In this document: piece after piece, positions 16,468 to 24,683 of the stretch
Position numbering within the stretch: the first letter of the stretch is position 1
Layout: every line of letters begins with the position of its first letter
NCBI GenBank assembly: GCA_964495385.1
Contig: CAZBVO010000013.1
Coordinates: 1 to 38,414, forward strand
From: CAG-1138 sp964495385
GTDB taxonomy: Bacteria > Bacillota > Clostridia > Christensenellales > CAG-917
Direction: 5' to 3'
DNA: 38,414 nt
Notes under the pieces: generated by a model
Told to the model about the DNA's origin: nothing
What the model saw: only the letters and a program-made list of their open reading frames with translations
The model's database searches: none
Translations under genes and position numbers: made by a program

Positions 16468-18296
16468 TATTCGTCCCCTCCCGTTCTGTTTTGAGAAGTG
16501 TAAACCTCTCTGTAGATATCCGACGAAGCCATAAGTTCGTCATGCGTGCCGAAGTCGACCACCTTGCCGCCGTCCAAAACGATAATTTTGTCCGCATCCT
16601 GAATGCTGGCGATGCGCTGTGCGATGATAAACTTGGTGGTGTCCGGTATTTCCGTCCTGAATGCCTGACGAATGAGTGCGTCGGTGTGAGTGTCGACCGC
16701 ACTGGTGCTGTCGTCCAAAATCAGTATCTTAGGTTTTTTCAAAAGCGCCCTTGCGATGCACAGACGTTGCTTTTGTCCGCCGGAAACGTTTGTGCCGCCC
16801 TGCTCGACATGCGTGTCGTACCCGTCAGGGAAACTCATGACAAAGTCGTCTGCCTGCGCAAGCTTTGCGGCATAGCGAACTTCTTCGTCCGTTGCGTTCG
16901 GATTGCCCCACCTGAGGTTTTCGGCAATCGTCCCCGAGAACAGCAGGTTTTTCTGCAAAACAACGGCAACGGAATTGCGAAGGACCTCGAGGTCGTAATC
17001 CTTAACGTCCCTTCCGCCAACCATAACCCTGCCTTCCGTAACGTCGTAAAGTCGGCTTATAAGCTGAATAAGCGTCGTTTTGCTCGATCCGGTTCCGCCG
17101 ATAATGCCCACCGTTTCGCCCGATTTGATGTCGAGATTGATGTCGGAAAGAGCAAATCTTTCGGCCTTTTCCGAATATTTGAAGCTGACGTTTTCAAAAC
17201 GAACGGAGCCGTCTACGACTTCCGTAACGGGATTTTCGGGATTCTTTATCGTGCTTTCTTCCGACAAAACCGCCGTAACCCTGCGAGTGGATTCCACCGC
17301 CATAGACACCATAAACAGCACCATGGTCAGCATCATAAGGCTTGACAAAGTTTGCATCGAATAGGTCAAAAGGCTGGTGATTTCGCCTATGCCGAAACTG
17401 TCGCCGAACGGTGCCGGATTAAAGTAGCCCACTGCGATAAGGCTGCCGAGGAATATAACGCCCAGCATGATGGTGTACATCATACCCATCATCAACGGGT
17501 TGGACAAAGCAACGATTTTTTCGGCCTTTTCGAGGTCGTGACAAACCTCGTCGGACGCCTTTTTGAACTTACCCTTCTCGTAGTCTTCTCTGACGTAAGC
17601 CTTGACCACGCGCATAGCTTTGACGTTTTCTTGCACGCTTTCGTTGAGCTTGTCGTATTTTTTAAACACGCGGTTGAAAATTTTGGTTGCGGTTCCCATC
17701 AAAACGCTGCCCAAAAGCGCAAGCACCAACACCACGCACACCTGAAAAAGCGACATGGTTTTGCTGATATTTATGGTCATCACAAGGCTTATCACCAGCA
17801 TAAGCGGCGAACGGATTGCCGTGCGAATTATAACCATATATGCGTTTTGAATGTTGCCGACGTCGGTGGTCAACCTAGTAACAAGGCTGGACGTGCTGAA
17901 TTTGTCGACGTTTGCAAAGCTGAAATCCTGGATTTTGTAGTAAAGGTCGTGACGAAGGTTTTTGGCAAAACCGGCAGAAGCACGGGCCGACACTCTTGCC
18001 GCCGCAGCACCCGCCGCCAAACTGACCAGCGCACACGCAACCAGCAACAATCCGTGATAAACGATGGCCACAAGCGCATTCCCGTTCGAGGCCGACGTCA
18101 AAAATCTGTTGATTTCGCCGACAATACTTTCAGTTTCGACAACTTCGTTGCTTGCCAAACCCTGCAGCGTATTGATCATACTTGCGGTCAAAAGCGGGAT
18201 GGTGCATTCCATCAACACCTCAACGGCGATAAGCAACGGCGACAGCCAACTGTCTTTTTTGTACTCACGCACACTTGATAAGATTTTTTTGAACAT
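16467..18296 (-). CDS. ABC exporter subunit, degenerate half (BmrC/LmrC-like)
   Basis: A 609-residue half-transporter: membrane domain in about residues 15-310, then ATPase domain. Walker A is GGTGSSKTT, and the signature is the good NVSGGQKQR. Walker B is ILILDDSTSAVD, so Asp replaces the catalytic Glu. This is the standard asymmetry of heterodimeric exporters: its Asp marks the degenerate site, while its intact signature completes the active site of the partner. It starts 19 bp after marR, which probably represses the operon. Confidence 0.92.
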   Translation of the reverse strand: MFKKILSSVREYKKDSWLSPLLIAVEVLMECTIPLLTASMINTLQGLASNEVVETESIVGEINRFLTSASNGNALVAIVYHGLLLVACALVSLAAGAAAARVSARASAGFAKNLRHDLYYKIQDFSFANVDKFSTSSLVTRLTTDVGNIQNAYMVIIRTAIRSPLMLVISLVMTINISKTMSLFQVCVVLVLALLGSVLMGTATKIFNRVFKKYDKLNESVQENVKAMRVVKAYVREDYEKGKFKKASDEVCHDLEKAEKIVALSNPLMMGMMYTIMLGVIFLGSLIAVGYFNPAPFGDSFGIGEITSLLTYSMQTLSSLMMLTMVLFMVSMAVESTRRVTAVLSEESTIKNPENPVTEVVDGSVRFENVSFKYSEKAERFALSDINLDIKSGETVGIIGGTGSSKTTLIQLISRLYDVTEGRVMVGGRDVKDYDLEVLRNSVAVVLQKNLLFSGTIAENLRWGNPNATDEEVRYAAKLAQADDFVMSFPDGYDTHVEQGGTNVSGGQKQRLCIARALLKKPKILILDDSTSAVDTHTDALIRQAFRTEIPDTTKFIIAQRIASIQDADKIIVLDGGKVVDFGTHDELMASSDIYREVYTSQNRTGGDE

Positions 18297-18315
18297 ACTC
18301 TATTCCTTTAAAAAT

Positions 18316-18747
18316 TTATTTCAACAAATTGCATTTGCACTTTTCGACAAACTCCATAAACTGCTCCACTTCCTCGGGCGACACGCCTTCGAGCATCGAT
18401 TTTTCGACTTCGTCGAAGGTCTCCTCGATGCGGCTGTTTGCAAGACGCCCCTTGTCGGTAAGCTCCAAGGTTTTCAGCCTTGCGTCGTGAGCGGCCGGAC
18501 TTCTGACGATAATGCCGTTCTGCTCCATCAGCTTGAGCATTTCGGTCATCGTCGAACGGCGGCATTTGAAGTTTTCCTCCAAATCTTTTTGATAAACCGG
18601 TTCGTCTGCGTGCGACACCAAAAAGCCTATAATGCGCCCCTGCGAAGCGGTTACTCCCAAAATATCTTTGTCGCTGTTTATCGCATCAACATTTCTTTTT
18701 ATGAGATTTGACAGCGTGCGACACTCAAACCCTATGGATTTTTTCAC
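18316..18747 (-). CDS. MarR-family repressor of the ABC exporter operon
   Basis: A 143-residue winged-helix protein. Residues about 33-100 form the MarR DNA-binding core (VTASQGRIIGFL..., CRRSTMTEMLKLMEQNGII as recognition helix, then the wing around SPAAHDARLKTLELTDKG with the family DxR...LT-x-KG pattern). The start is a GTG at 18747 behind an AAGGAG site. It is the first gene of marR, ABC, ABC, FTR. A 16-bp perfect palindrome over its transcription start is the expected autoregulatory operator. The effector is probably an exporter substrate. Confidence 0.9.
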   Translation of the reverse strand: MKKSIGFECRTLSNLIKRNVDAINSDKDILGVTASQGRIIGFLVSHADEPVYQKDLEENFKCRRSTMTEMLKLMEQNGIIVRSPAAHDARLKTLELTDKGRLANSRIEETFDEVEKSMLEGVSPEEVEQFMEFVEKCKCNLLK

Positions 18748-18776
18748 TTTTTCTCCTTTGTCGAAAATGGTTAATT

Positions 18777-18792
18777 TGTTAGTGCACTAACA
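18777..18792. promoter_or_regulatory. MarR operator palindrome
   Basis: A perfect 16-bp palindrome, TGTTAGTGCACTAACA. It overlaps the downstream edge of the -10 box of the marR promoter, which suits repression by the gene product. Confidence 0.75.
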
Positions 18793-18820
18793 TTTTATAC
18801 GCAATTGCAGTTATTGTCAA
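18792..18820 (-). promoter_or_regulatory. Promoter of the marR-ABC operon
   Basis: Minus strand: TTGACA (18820-18815), 17 bp, TAAAAT (18797-18792). Confidence 0.75.
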
Positions 18821-18928
18821 CGGAATGTGCAGTGTTTTTTGTTATTTTTACTTTTTTTTGTCGGAAGCGGACGCTAATGTTATTTTTGCATTATTTACAC
18901 TAAAAATTGGTGCATTTTTTCAAATATG

Positions 18929-18937
18929 TGTTATACT
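18929..18937 (+). promoter_or_regulatory. Possible extended -10 promoter of trkA-trkH
   Basis: TG, one base, TATACT at 18929-18937, about 70 bp before the trkA ATG. No good -35 box lies upstream, so this is tentative. Confidence 0.35.
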
Positions 18938-19004
18938 TACAATGTTGATTTGTTTGCAATCCGCAAGCAAACCCGCAAAAAGCAATTGCATTCGAGGTAT
19001 TTTA

Positions 19005-20375
19005 ATGAGAATCATTGTTGCCGGTTGCGGCAAAATCGGAAAAGCAATAACCTCCAGCCTTGTGGCCGACGGCCATGAGGTGGTTGTCATCGACTCCAAA
19101 CCCGAGGTTATAAAATCGGTGCTTGCCACCTACGATATAATGGGTATTTGCGGAAGCGCAACCGACTCGGCGGTACTTAAAGACGCAGACGTCGGCCGTA
19201 CGGAGCTGTTTATTTCCCTCACCGGATCGGACGAACTTAACATGCTGTGCTGTTTTATGGCCAGACGTTTGGGCGCAAAGCACACCGTCGCACGCATCCG
19301 AGACATGGAAAACAACGACAGCGGCTTTGAATTTATGAAGCAACAGCTCGAGCTTTCGATGTCGGTCAATCCCGAACTTTTGACCGCCGAAACCATCTAT
19401 CGTCTGCTCAAGCTTCCTTCGGCAACCAACGTCGAAACTTTCAGCAGCAGTCGCATGGAAATGATCGAACTGAATCTTCCTCAAAACACGGCCGTGGAAG
19501 GCTTGCCTTTGGGCGAATTGAGGAAGCAATACAAAACGCCGTTTCTTGTTTGCGTTGTCGGCAGAGACAACAAGGTGTTTATTCCTAACGGCGATTTTGC
19601 GCTTCGTGCGGGCGACAAAATCGGACTTTTGGCCGAAAAAGACGACATCGGCAAAGTTTTGGAAATTTTGGGCATAAGCCACAAAAAAGTAAAAAACGTA
19701 ATGATTTTGGGGGCCGGTATCACCTCGGGATATCTGGCGAAACTTTTGCTTGCCGACCGCATCGACGTCAAAATCATCGAAAAAGACGAAAAGGTTTGCG
19801 AGCGTATTTGCGAATCCTTACCGAGCGGATGCACGGTGGTTTGCGGCGACGGAATGAGTCAGGACCTTTTGGCCGAGGAAGGCCTCGGAAGCAACACGGA
19901 TGCGTTTGTTGCCCTTTCGGGACTTAGCGAAAGCAATATTTTGATGTCTTTTTACGCCATGCAACAAGGCGCCTCTAAAGTTATAAGCAAAATCAACCGC
20001 GACGAACTGAAAAACATTGCCGAAAATCTGGGGCTGGAATGCGCCATTTCGCCAAAAAACATCGTTGCCGACATCATATTAAAATACGCGCGCGCGCTGG
20101 ACAAATCGTCCGACAGCCAAATCGAAACGCTTTACTCGGTTATGGACGGGCTTGCCGAAGCGCACGAATTTATCGTTTTGCCGGACTTCAAGTTTACCGA
20201 AATTCCGCTAAAAGACTTGCGCATAAGCCCCAACATTATCGTTGCAGGCATCGTCAGAGGACACAAAGCAATTATTCCGTGCGGCGACGACGTGATCAAA
20301 GAAAAGGACAGAGTTATCGTAATTGCCACCGGCAAAAACCAAGTTTACAAACTGTCCGACATCTTTCGCAAATAG
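19005..20375 (+). CDS. trkA: Trk potassium uptake regulatory subunit
   Basis: A 456-residue peripheral NAD-binding protein that gates the TrkH channel. It has two RCK units. The first starts VAGCGKIGKAI with the acidic VVVIDSKPE strand end; the second starts MILGAGITSGYLAKLL with VKIIEKDE. Each is followed by a RCK_C-like domain (for example FKFTEIPLKDLRISPN near the end). An in-frame ATG exists at 18825, but the ATG at 19005 has a GAGG site and begins directly with the Rossmann strand. trkH follows 7 bp later, so the two are an operon. Confidence 0.95.
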   Translation: MRIIVAGCGKIGKAITSSLVADGHEVVVIDSKPEVIKSVLATYDIMGICGSATDSAVLKDADVGRTELFISLTGSDELNMLCCFMARRLGAKHTVARIRDMENNDSGFEFMKQQLELSMSVNPELLTAETIYRLLKLPSATNVETFSSSRMEMIELNLPQNTAVEGLPLGELRKQYKTPFLVCVVGRDNKVFIPNGDFALRAGDKIGLLAEKDDIGKVLEILGISHKKVKNVMILGAGITSGYLAKLLLADRIDVKIIEKDEKVCERICESLPSGCTVVCGDGMSQDLLAEEGLGSNTDAFVALSGLSESNILMSFYAMQQGASKVISKINRDELKNIAENLGLECAISPKNIVADIILKYARALDKSSDSQIETLYSVMDGLAEAHEFIVLPDFKFTEIPLKDLRISPNIIVAGIVRGHKAIIPCGDDVIKEKDRVIVIATGKNQVYKLSDIFRK

Positions 20376-20382
20376 GTGAACC

Positions 20383-21843
20383 ATGAATTTCAAAATGATT
20401 TTCAACACAACGGGCAGGGTTCTTAAAATAGAAGCCGCCATGCTCGCATTGCCGCTTTTGGTCAGCATAATCTATGGCGAAAATTGCGCCTGGGGGTTTG
20501 CCGCGGCCATAGCGGTTGCTCTCGTTGCCGGATTCGGGCTGAGTTTGCCTTTCAAACCGAGCGACAGGCGCATCTATGCAAAAGAAGGCCTCGTTACCGT
20601 TGCGCTGATTTGGATCACCGTTTCGGCAATCGGCGCTCTGCCGTTTGTGATTTCGGGCGAAATTCCAAACTACGTCGACGCGCTGTTTGAAACCGTAAGC
20701 GGCTTTACCACCACGGGGGCATCCATCCTTACCGACGTCGAATCGATGAGCAAAGGGCTTTTGTTCTGGCGAAGCTTCACCCACTGGATAGGCGGCATGG
20801 GCGTTTTGGTTTTCGTTATGGCCATAACCTCGAAAACCACCGACCGTTCAATACACCTTCTCCGTGCCGAAATGCCGGGGCAAGAAGTGGACAAAATAGT
20901 TCCGCGAGCAAAAGACACTGCCCTGATTTTGTATATCATCTACACCGTTATGACGGCCGTGCTGGTTGTTATGTTGCTCTGCGGAGGCATGAGTTTTTAT
21001 GACAGCCTGGTGCACGCTTTCGGGACTGCGGGAACGGGCGGATTTGCCATCAAAGCCGACGGCTTGGCCGGCTACAGCAACTATATTCAATGGGTTATCG
21101 CCATATTTATGTTGCTGTTTAGCATAAACTTCAACCTTTACTACGTCGTTTTGATCGGAAAGTTCAAAAGCTTTTTCAAAAGCACCGAAATGTGGGTTTT
21201 CGTCGGCATTGTAATTGCCGCGGTCACAACCGTAACCCTAAACATTTTGTCGTCGTGTCAAAACTTTGCCGAAGCACTCAGGCTAAGCACCTTCCAAGTT
21301 TCGTCGATAGTGTCCACCACCGGTTATGCGACGGCCGACTTCAACACCTGGCCTACGCTTTCAAAAACCATTCTGCTGTTGTTGATGTTTATGGGCGGAT
21401 GCGCAGGCTCGACGGCAGGCGGATTTAAAGTTTCCAGAGTGGTCATCATAGGCAAAAAAATATTCGGCGACCTCAAAAAGGCAGTGCATCCTCGCACGAC
21501 CTACGTCGTCAAAATGGGAGGCAAGCGCGTTTCCGACGAAACAATAGAAGGCGTAACGTCCTACTCGGTTTTGTACATGGTTTTGATGTTTGTGTTGCTG
21601 TTGCTGCTGTCGTTTGACAAAAACCTTCCTTCGGGCGCAAGTTTCGAAACAAACTTCACCGCCGTGGTAAGCTGTTTTAACAACGTCGGCCCGGCTTTCG
21701 GGCTTGCAGGGCCTGCCGGAAGCTACGCATTTTACTCGCATTTTTCAAAAATCGTGCTTACTTTCGCCATGCTTTTGGGAAGGCTTGAAATTTACCCGAT
21801 CCTTCTGACTTTAAGCCCTATGCTTTGGGCCAAAAACAAATAA
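20383..21843 (+). CDS. trkH: Trk potassium uptake channel subunit
   Basis: A 486-residue membrane protein with the fourfold pore repeats of the Trk/Ktr/HKT family. Selectivity-filter stretches are visible at SGFTTTGAS, FGTAGTGGFAI, VSTTGYATAD and CFNNVGPAFG. FWRSFTHWIGGMGVLVF is a further TrkH block. With TrkA it takes up K+. It ends at a strong terminator. Confidence 0.95.
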   Translation: MNFKMIFNTTGRVLKIEAAMLALPLLVSIIYGENCAWGFAAAIAVALVAGFGLSLPFKPSDRRIYAKEGLVTVALIWITVSAIGALPFVISGEIPNYVDALFETVSGFTTTGASILTDVESMSKGLLFWRSFTHWIGGMGVLVFVMAITSKTTDRSIHLLRAEMPGQEVDKIVPRAKDTALILYIIYTVMTAVLVVMLLCGGMSFYDSLVHAFGTAGTGGFAIKADGLAGYSNYIQWVIAIFMLLFSINFNLYYVVLIGKFKSFFKSTEMWVFVGIVIAAVTTVTLNILSSCQNFAEALRLSTFQVSSIVSTTGYATADFNTWPTLSKTILLLLMFMGGCAGSTAGGFKVSRVVIIGKKIFGDLKKAVHPRTTYVVKMGGKRVSDETIEGVTSYSVLYMVLMFVLLLLLSFDKNLPSGASFETNFTAVVSCFNNVGPAFGLAGPAGSYAFYSHFSKIVLTFAMLLGRLEIYPILLTLSPMLWAKNK

Positions 21844-21860
21844 CCGCAATTTAATACATC

Positions 21861-21888
21861 AAAAAACGGCAGTTTAACTGCCGTTTTT
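21861..21888. terminator. Bidirectional terminator between trkH and the fucosidase gene
   Basis: Hairpin AAAAACGGCAG, TTTAA loop, CTGCCGTTTTT. Confidence 0.85.
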
Positions 21889-21923
21889 GTTTTTATTTAT
21901 TTTGTTTCGTAACTTTGCGGCGT

Positions 21924-23477
21924 TTAATACAACGCTATGTGCCTGAAATACGGATTGCTTCTCGACTGACGGACAAAAATCCTTATTTCCGTCGTTTCCT
22001 CGCCGATAATAACTATGCGTTTGTTGCCGATGAGCTTGCAACTTTCAACCTTTTTCCACCTTCCCGTGACCGTTTTGACGTAAACGTCAAACCTTTCGAC
22101 ACGTTGCGAATGAGTCAAATTTTCACGAAGGACCAAATATCTCACCTTTTGCGATCTGTTCAGTTTAAGGTCGATGATGTCTTCGTCGGACGGCAACATA
22201 AAGTCGTTTGTCGCCGAGTCCGTCGCCAATGCGGTTATCGCCGGATTTTCGGTCATACCCTTTTGCAGACTGCCGCTGTATGCCGTGTAAGAAACAGGGT
22301 TGGAGTACAAATTGCGAAGCTTGTCGCCGAACTCTGCCAAAGTTTTGACGGTGTCGTCGTCCAAAATTCCCTCTTTCGTCGGCGGAACGTTAAGCAGGAA
22401 CGAAGCGTTTCGACCGGCGGTGTTCAAATAAACCTTAAACAGTTTTCTGACGCTTTTGTTCATTTCGTTTTCGTGATAAAACCAGCCGCCGTAACTGTTC
22501 AGCGCTCTGCGCCTTATCGACATATCCGCCTCGGCAGGATACCAAACCAAGTCGTCGGCCGAATATTCCGCCAAAGCCTCTCGGGATCCGAGGTCTTTTG
22601 CCGTATCCGGAATTGCCGCAAGATTCGATTTGTCGTCCGCCGAAGTTTGACTGTTTTCGTTGTAGTTTTTGTTGGACGATACAACGCTCCACTCTTCGTC
22701 GCGATGTTTGCCGTCCTCGTTGCCTATCCACCTTACGTCGGTGCCGCAAATTGTTATGACCGCATTCGGTTGCAAACGTCTTACCACCTCGAAATATCTT
22801 TCGAAATCGTATTCGAAGTCGGGCGCATCCGAGCCTTTTGCTCCGTCCATCCAAACGGCAAAAATTTCGCCGTAGTTGGTCAAAAGTTCGGTCAGTTGAT
22901 TTACATAAAAATCATCGTAGGCCTTGGTGCCGTAAGTCGGTTCGTGACGGTCCCACGGGGACAGATAAATGCCGAACTTCAGCCCGTATTTTTTGCAGCT
23001 TTCGGCAAGCTCGGCCACCACGTCGCCGCACCCGTTTTTGTACGGACTGTTTTTTACGGAGTGCTCGGTGTAAGCACTCGGCCACAAACAGAAGCCGTCG
23101 TGATGCTTTGCCGTCAGAATAATCCCCTTGCTTCCCGATGCGGCTATGGCCTCGGCCCACTGATCGGTGTCAAGCGAAACGGGATTAAACAGCGACGGAT
23201 CCTCGTCGCCCGTGCCCCACTCGCTGTCGGAAAAAGTGTTCATCCCGAAGTGAATGAAATTGTAGTATTCCATGTCCTGAAAAGCCAACTGCCTTTCGGA
23301 AGGGGTTACGGAAATAAGTTTTTCCACTTCGGCACCGCTTTTTGCGTAGCCGTTGTTGGTGGTTGCGAAACCGCCGCTAAACTCGGCCGACGCCGACGAA
23401 TACGAACATGCCGCAAACGAAAACAGGCTGATGGCAAAAGTTACGGCGCAAACTAAATACAAAACCAATTTTTTCAT
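21924..23477 (-). CDS. GH29 alpha-L-fucosidase, surface lipoprotein
   Basis: A 517-residue protein with a lipoprotein signal peptide (lipobox FAAC, Cys24). The GH29 barrel follows: FIHFGMNTF (about 74-82), LTAKHHDGFCLW (121-132), and FAVWMDGAKG with the expected nucleophile Asp211. The C-terminal about 100 residues are beta-rich (ETTEIRIFVRQSRSNPYFRH), like a sugar-binding jelly roll. It should release alpha-linked fucose from glycans outside the cell. There is no Shine-Dalgarno before the ATG and no good promoter in the 61 bp to the upstream hydrolase gene, so it may depend on read-through from that gene. Confidence 0.92.
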   Translation of the reverse strand: MKKLVLYLVCAVTFAISLFSFAACSYSSASAEFSGGFATTNNGYAKSGAEVEKLISVTPSERQLAFQDMEYYNFIHFGMNTFSDSEWGTGDEDPSLFNPVSLDTDQWAEAIAASGSKGIILTAKHHDGFCLWPSAYTEHSVKNSPYKNGCGDVVAELAESCKKYGLKFGIYLSPWDRHEPTYGTKAYDDFYVNQLTELLTNYGEIFAVWMDGAKGSDAPDFEYDFERYFEVVRRLQPNAVITICGTDVRWIGNEDGKHRDEEWSVVSSNKNYNENSQTSADDKSNLAAIPDTAKDLGSREALAEYSADDLVWYPAEADMSIRRRALNSYGGWFYHENEMNKSVRKLFKVYLNTAGRNASFLLNVPPTKEGILDDDTVKTLAEFGDKLRNLYSNPVSYTAYSGSLQKGMTENPAITALATDSATNDFMLPSDEDIIDLKLNRSQKVRYLVLRENLTHSQRVERFDVYVKTVTGRWKKVESCKLIGNKRIVIIGEETTEIRIFVRQSRSNPYFRHIALY

Positions 23478-23504
23478 AATAAAATTTACTTGTTAAGTCA
23501 AAAT

Positions 23505-23531
23505 ACGCCTCTCACCAATGGCGAGAGGCGT
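23505..23531 (-). terminator. Hairpin between the hydrolase and fucosidase genes
   Basis: Stem ACGCCTCTC / GAGAGGCGT with a short T-run (ATTTTG) after it on the minus strand. It may be a partial terminator setting fucosidase level. Confidence 0.55.
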
Positions 23532-23538
23532 CCGATTT

Positions 23539-24426
23539 TTATTTTTCCAACGCCTTATCGAAAAAGGCCAAAACGTCGGCGTAAACAACGTCTCTGTCGG
23601 TTTCGTTCAACACCTCGTGACGGTCGTTTTCGTAAAGTTTCAAATCAACGGTTTTGATGCCGAGGCCGGTGTATCTTTCGGCCAGTTTCGGAGGGAACTT
23701 ACCCATCATGCCGACGGTGTCGTCCTTGCCGCAGTAAATTGCGATAGGCAAATCTTTGTCAATCTTTTTAAGGCTCTTTCTGCGACCTGCCCTTGCAAGC
23801 AGTTTCATCATGCCGTAATAGAAAGTGATTGCCGCTTTGCCGCCGGAGAGCGGATCGGCAGCGTAAGCTTTTCTGATTTCCTTGTCTTTGGTGAGCCAAG
23901 CATGCGGCACGTCGTTGTCCTCAAAGGCTTTGTTTTGTTCCGGCAAAGCGATTTTGACTTTTCCCAACACGAGCTTAGGAAGCCACAACAAAATCTGCCC
24001 CAAAAGATAAACTATGCGAGGCATCGCCATTGTTCCGGTGAGAACGCATGCCTTGATGCCGGTGTTGAATTCCACAAATCTTTGCCCCAGCAAACTGCCA
24101 TAGCTGTGTCCCAAAAACACTACCGGAAGATTTGGATATTTTTGTTTGATTTGGCCGTTCAAAATCAAAAGATCGATGACTGTCGAGCCGACAAATTCGC
24201 CTTCCGACCAACCGCTTCCGTTGTCGGTTTTGCCGTAGCCTCTGTGGTCGTCGCCGATCACTATATACCCGTGACTGTTCATAAAGCGGGCAAAATCGTC
24301 ATAACGTCCCAAATTTTCGCACATGCCGTGGCAAAGCTGCAAAACCGCTTTAGGGTTTTCGACTTCGTCCCAGACGTAAATGACAATCTCTTTTCCGTCG
24401 ACGGATCTCAATGTTTCGTTTCTCAT
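23539..24426 (-). CDS. Alpha/beta hydrolase (monoacylglycerol lipase/lysophospholipase-like)
   Basis: A 295-residue serine hydrolase without a signal peptide. The nucleophile elbow is GHSYGS (Ser108). The oxyanion stretch is LCHGMCENLGRY, and the likely acid and base are in YCGKDDTVG and YENDRHEVLNE. IVIGDDHRGYGKTD is typical of the Hydrolase_4 (serine aminopeptidase S33, lysophospholipase) group. Substrate probably a monoglyceride, lysophospholipid or ester. It has a CGGAGG site, and a short ORF lies 16 bp upstream. Confidence 0.88.
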   Translation of the reverse strand: MRNETLRSVDGKEIVIYVWDEVENPKAVLQLCHGMCENLGRYDDFARFMNSHGYIVIGDDHRGYGKTDNGSGWSEGEFVGSTVIDLLILNGQIKQKYPNLPVVFLGHSYGSLLGQRFVEFNTGIKACVLTGTMAMPRIVYLLGQILLWLPKLVLGKVKIALPEQNKAFEDNDVPHAWLTKDKEIRKAYAADPLSGGKAAITFYYGMMKLLARAGRRKSLKKIDKDLPIAIYCGKDDTVGMMGKFPPKLAERYTGLGIKTVDLKLYENDRHEVLNETDRDVVYADVLAFFDKALEK

Positions 24427-24442
24427 AATTTAACCTCCGTGC

Positions 24443-24580
24443 TTATTGATTTTCTTCAATGGTTTCGATATAAAAGCTGACGGGCCTAAAGCCGTCGTTG
24501 CAACTAAGCATCGCCGAATGCGGATTTTCATAAGGTCGGTATATCGCCTGTTTGACCGCCGTAATTTGAACCTTTTTCAT
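24443..24580 (-). CDS. Small hypothetical protein (45 residues)
   Basis: Reads MKKVQITAVKQAIYRPYENP and continues to a TAA for 45 codons. It starts 15-20 nt after a strong promoter and a GGAAG ribosome site. The N-terminus recalls the start of TIGR04076-type proteins, but the rest does not match in my reading, so it may be a remnant or a short leader peptide. It ends 16 bp before the hydrolase gene and would be co-transcribed with it. Confidence 0.5.
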   Translation of the reverse strand: MKKVQITAVKQAIYRPYENPHSAMLSCNDGFRPVSFYIETIEENQ

Positions 24581-24602
24581 GACACGCTTCCGTTACTAAA
24601 AT

Positions 24603-24631
24603 ATTATAACACACATTTCTCAAATATTCAA
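24603..24631 (-). promoter_or_regulatory. Promoter of the small ORF-hydrolase unit
   Basis: Minus strand: TTGAAT (24631-24626), 17 bp, TATAAT (24608-24603). Confidence 0.7.
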
Positions 24632-24641
24632 CAGGTTTTAC

Positions 24642-24670
24642 AAAAAAACGAAGCGGCCGATGCCGCTTCG
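24642..24670 (-). terminator. Terminator of alaS
   Basis: On the minus strand: CGAAGCGGC, ATCG loop, GCCGCTTCG, followed by a T-run at 24648-24642. Confidence 0.85.
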
Positions 24671-24683
24671 CCAAATTGTTTCG

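Noticed and set aside
18825..19004. 60-residue N-terminal extension of TrkA
   Set aside because: The ATG at 19005 has a ribosome site and starts at the Rossmann strand; the extension would cover the promoter region.
21915..23456. Long open frame (513 codons) antisense to the GH29 gene
   Set aside because: The fucosidase motifs and lipobox are on the other strand; the antisense reading is a shadow caused by codon bias.
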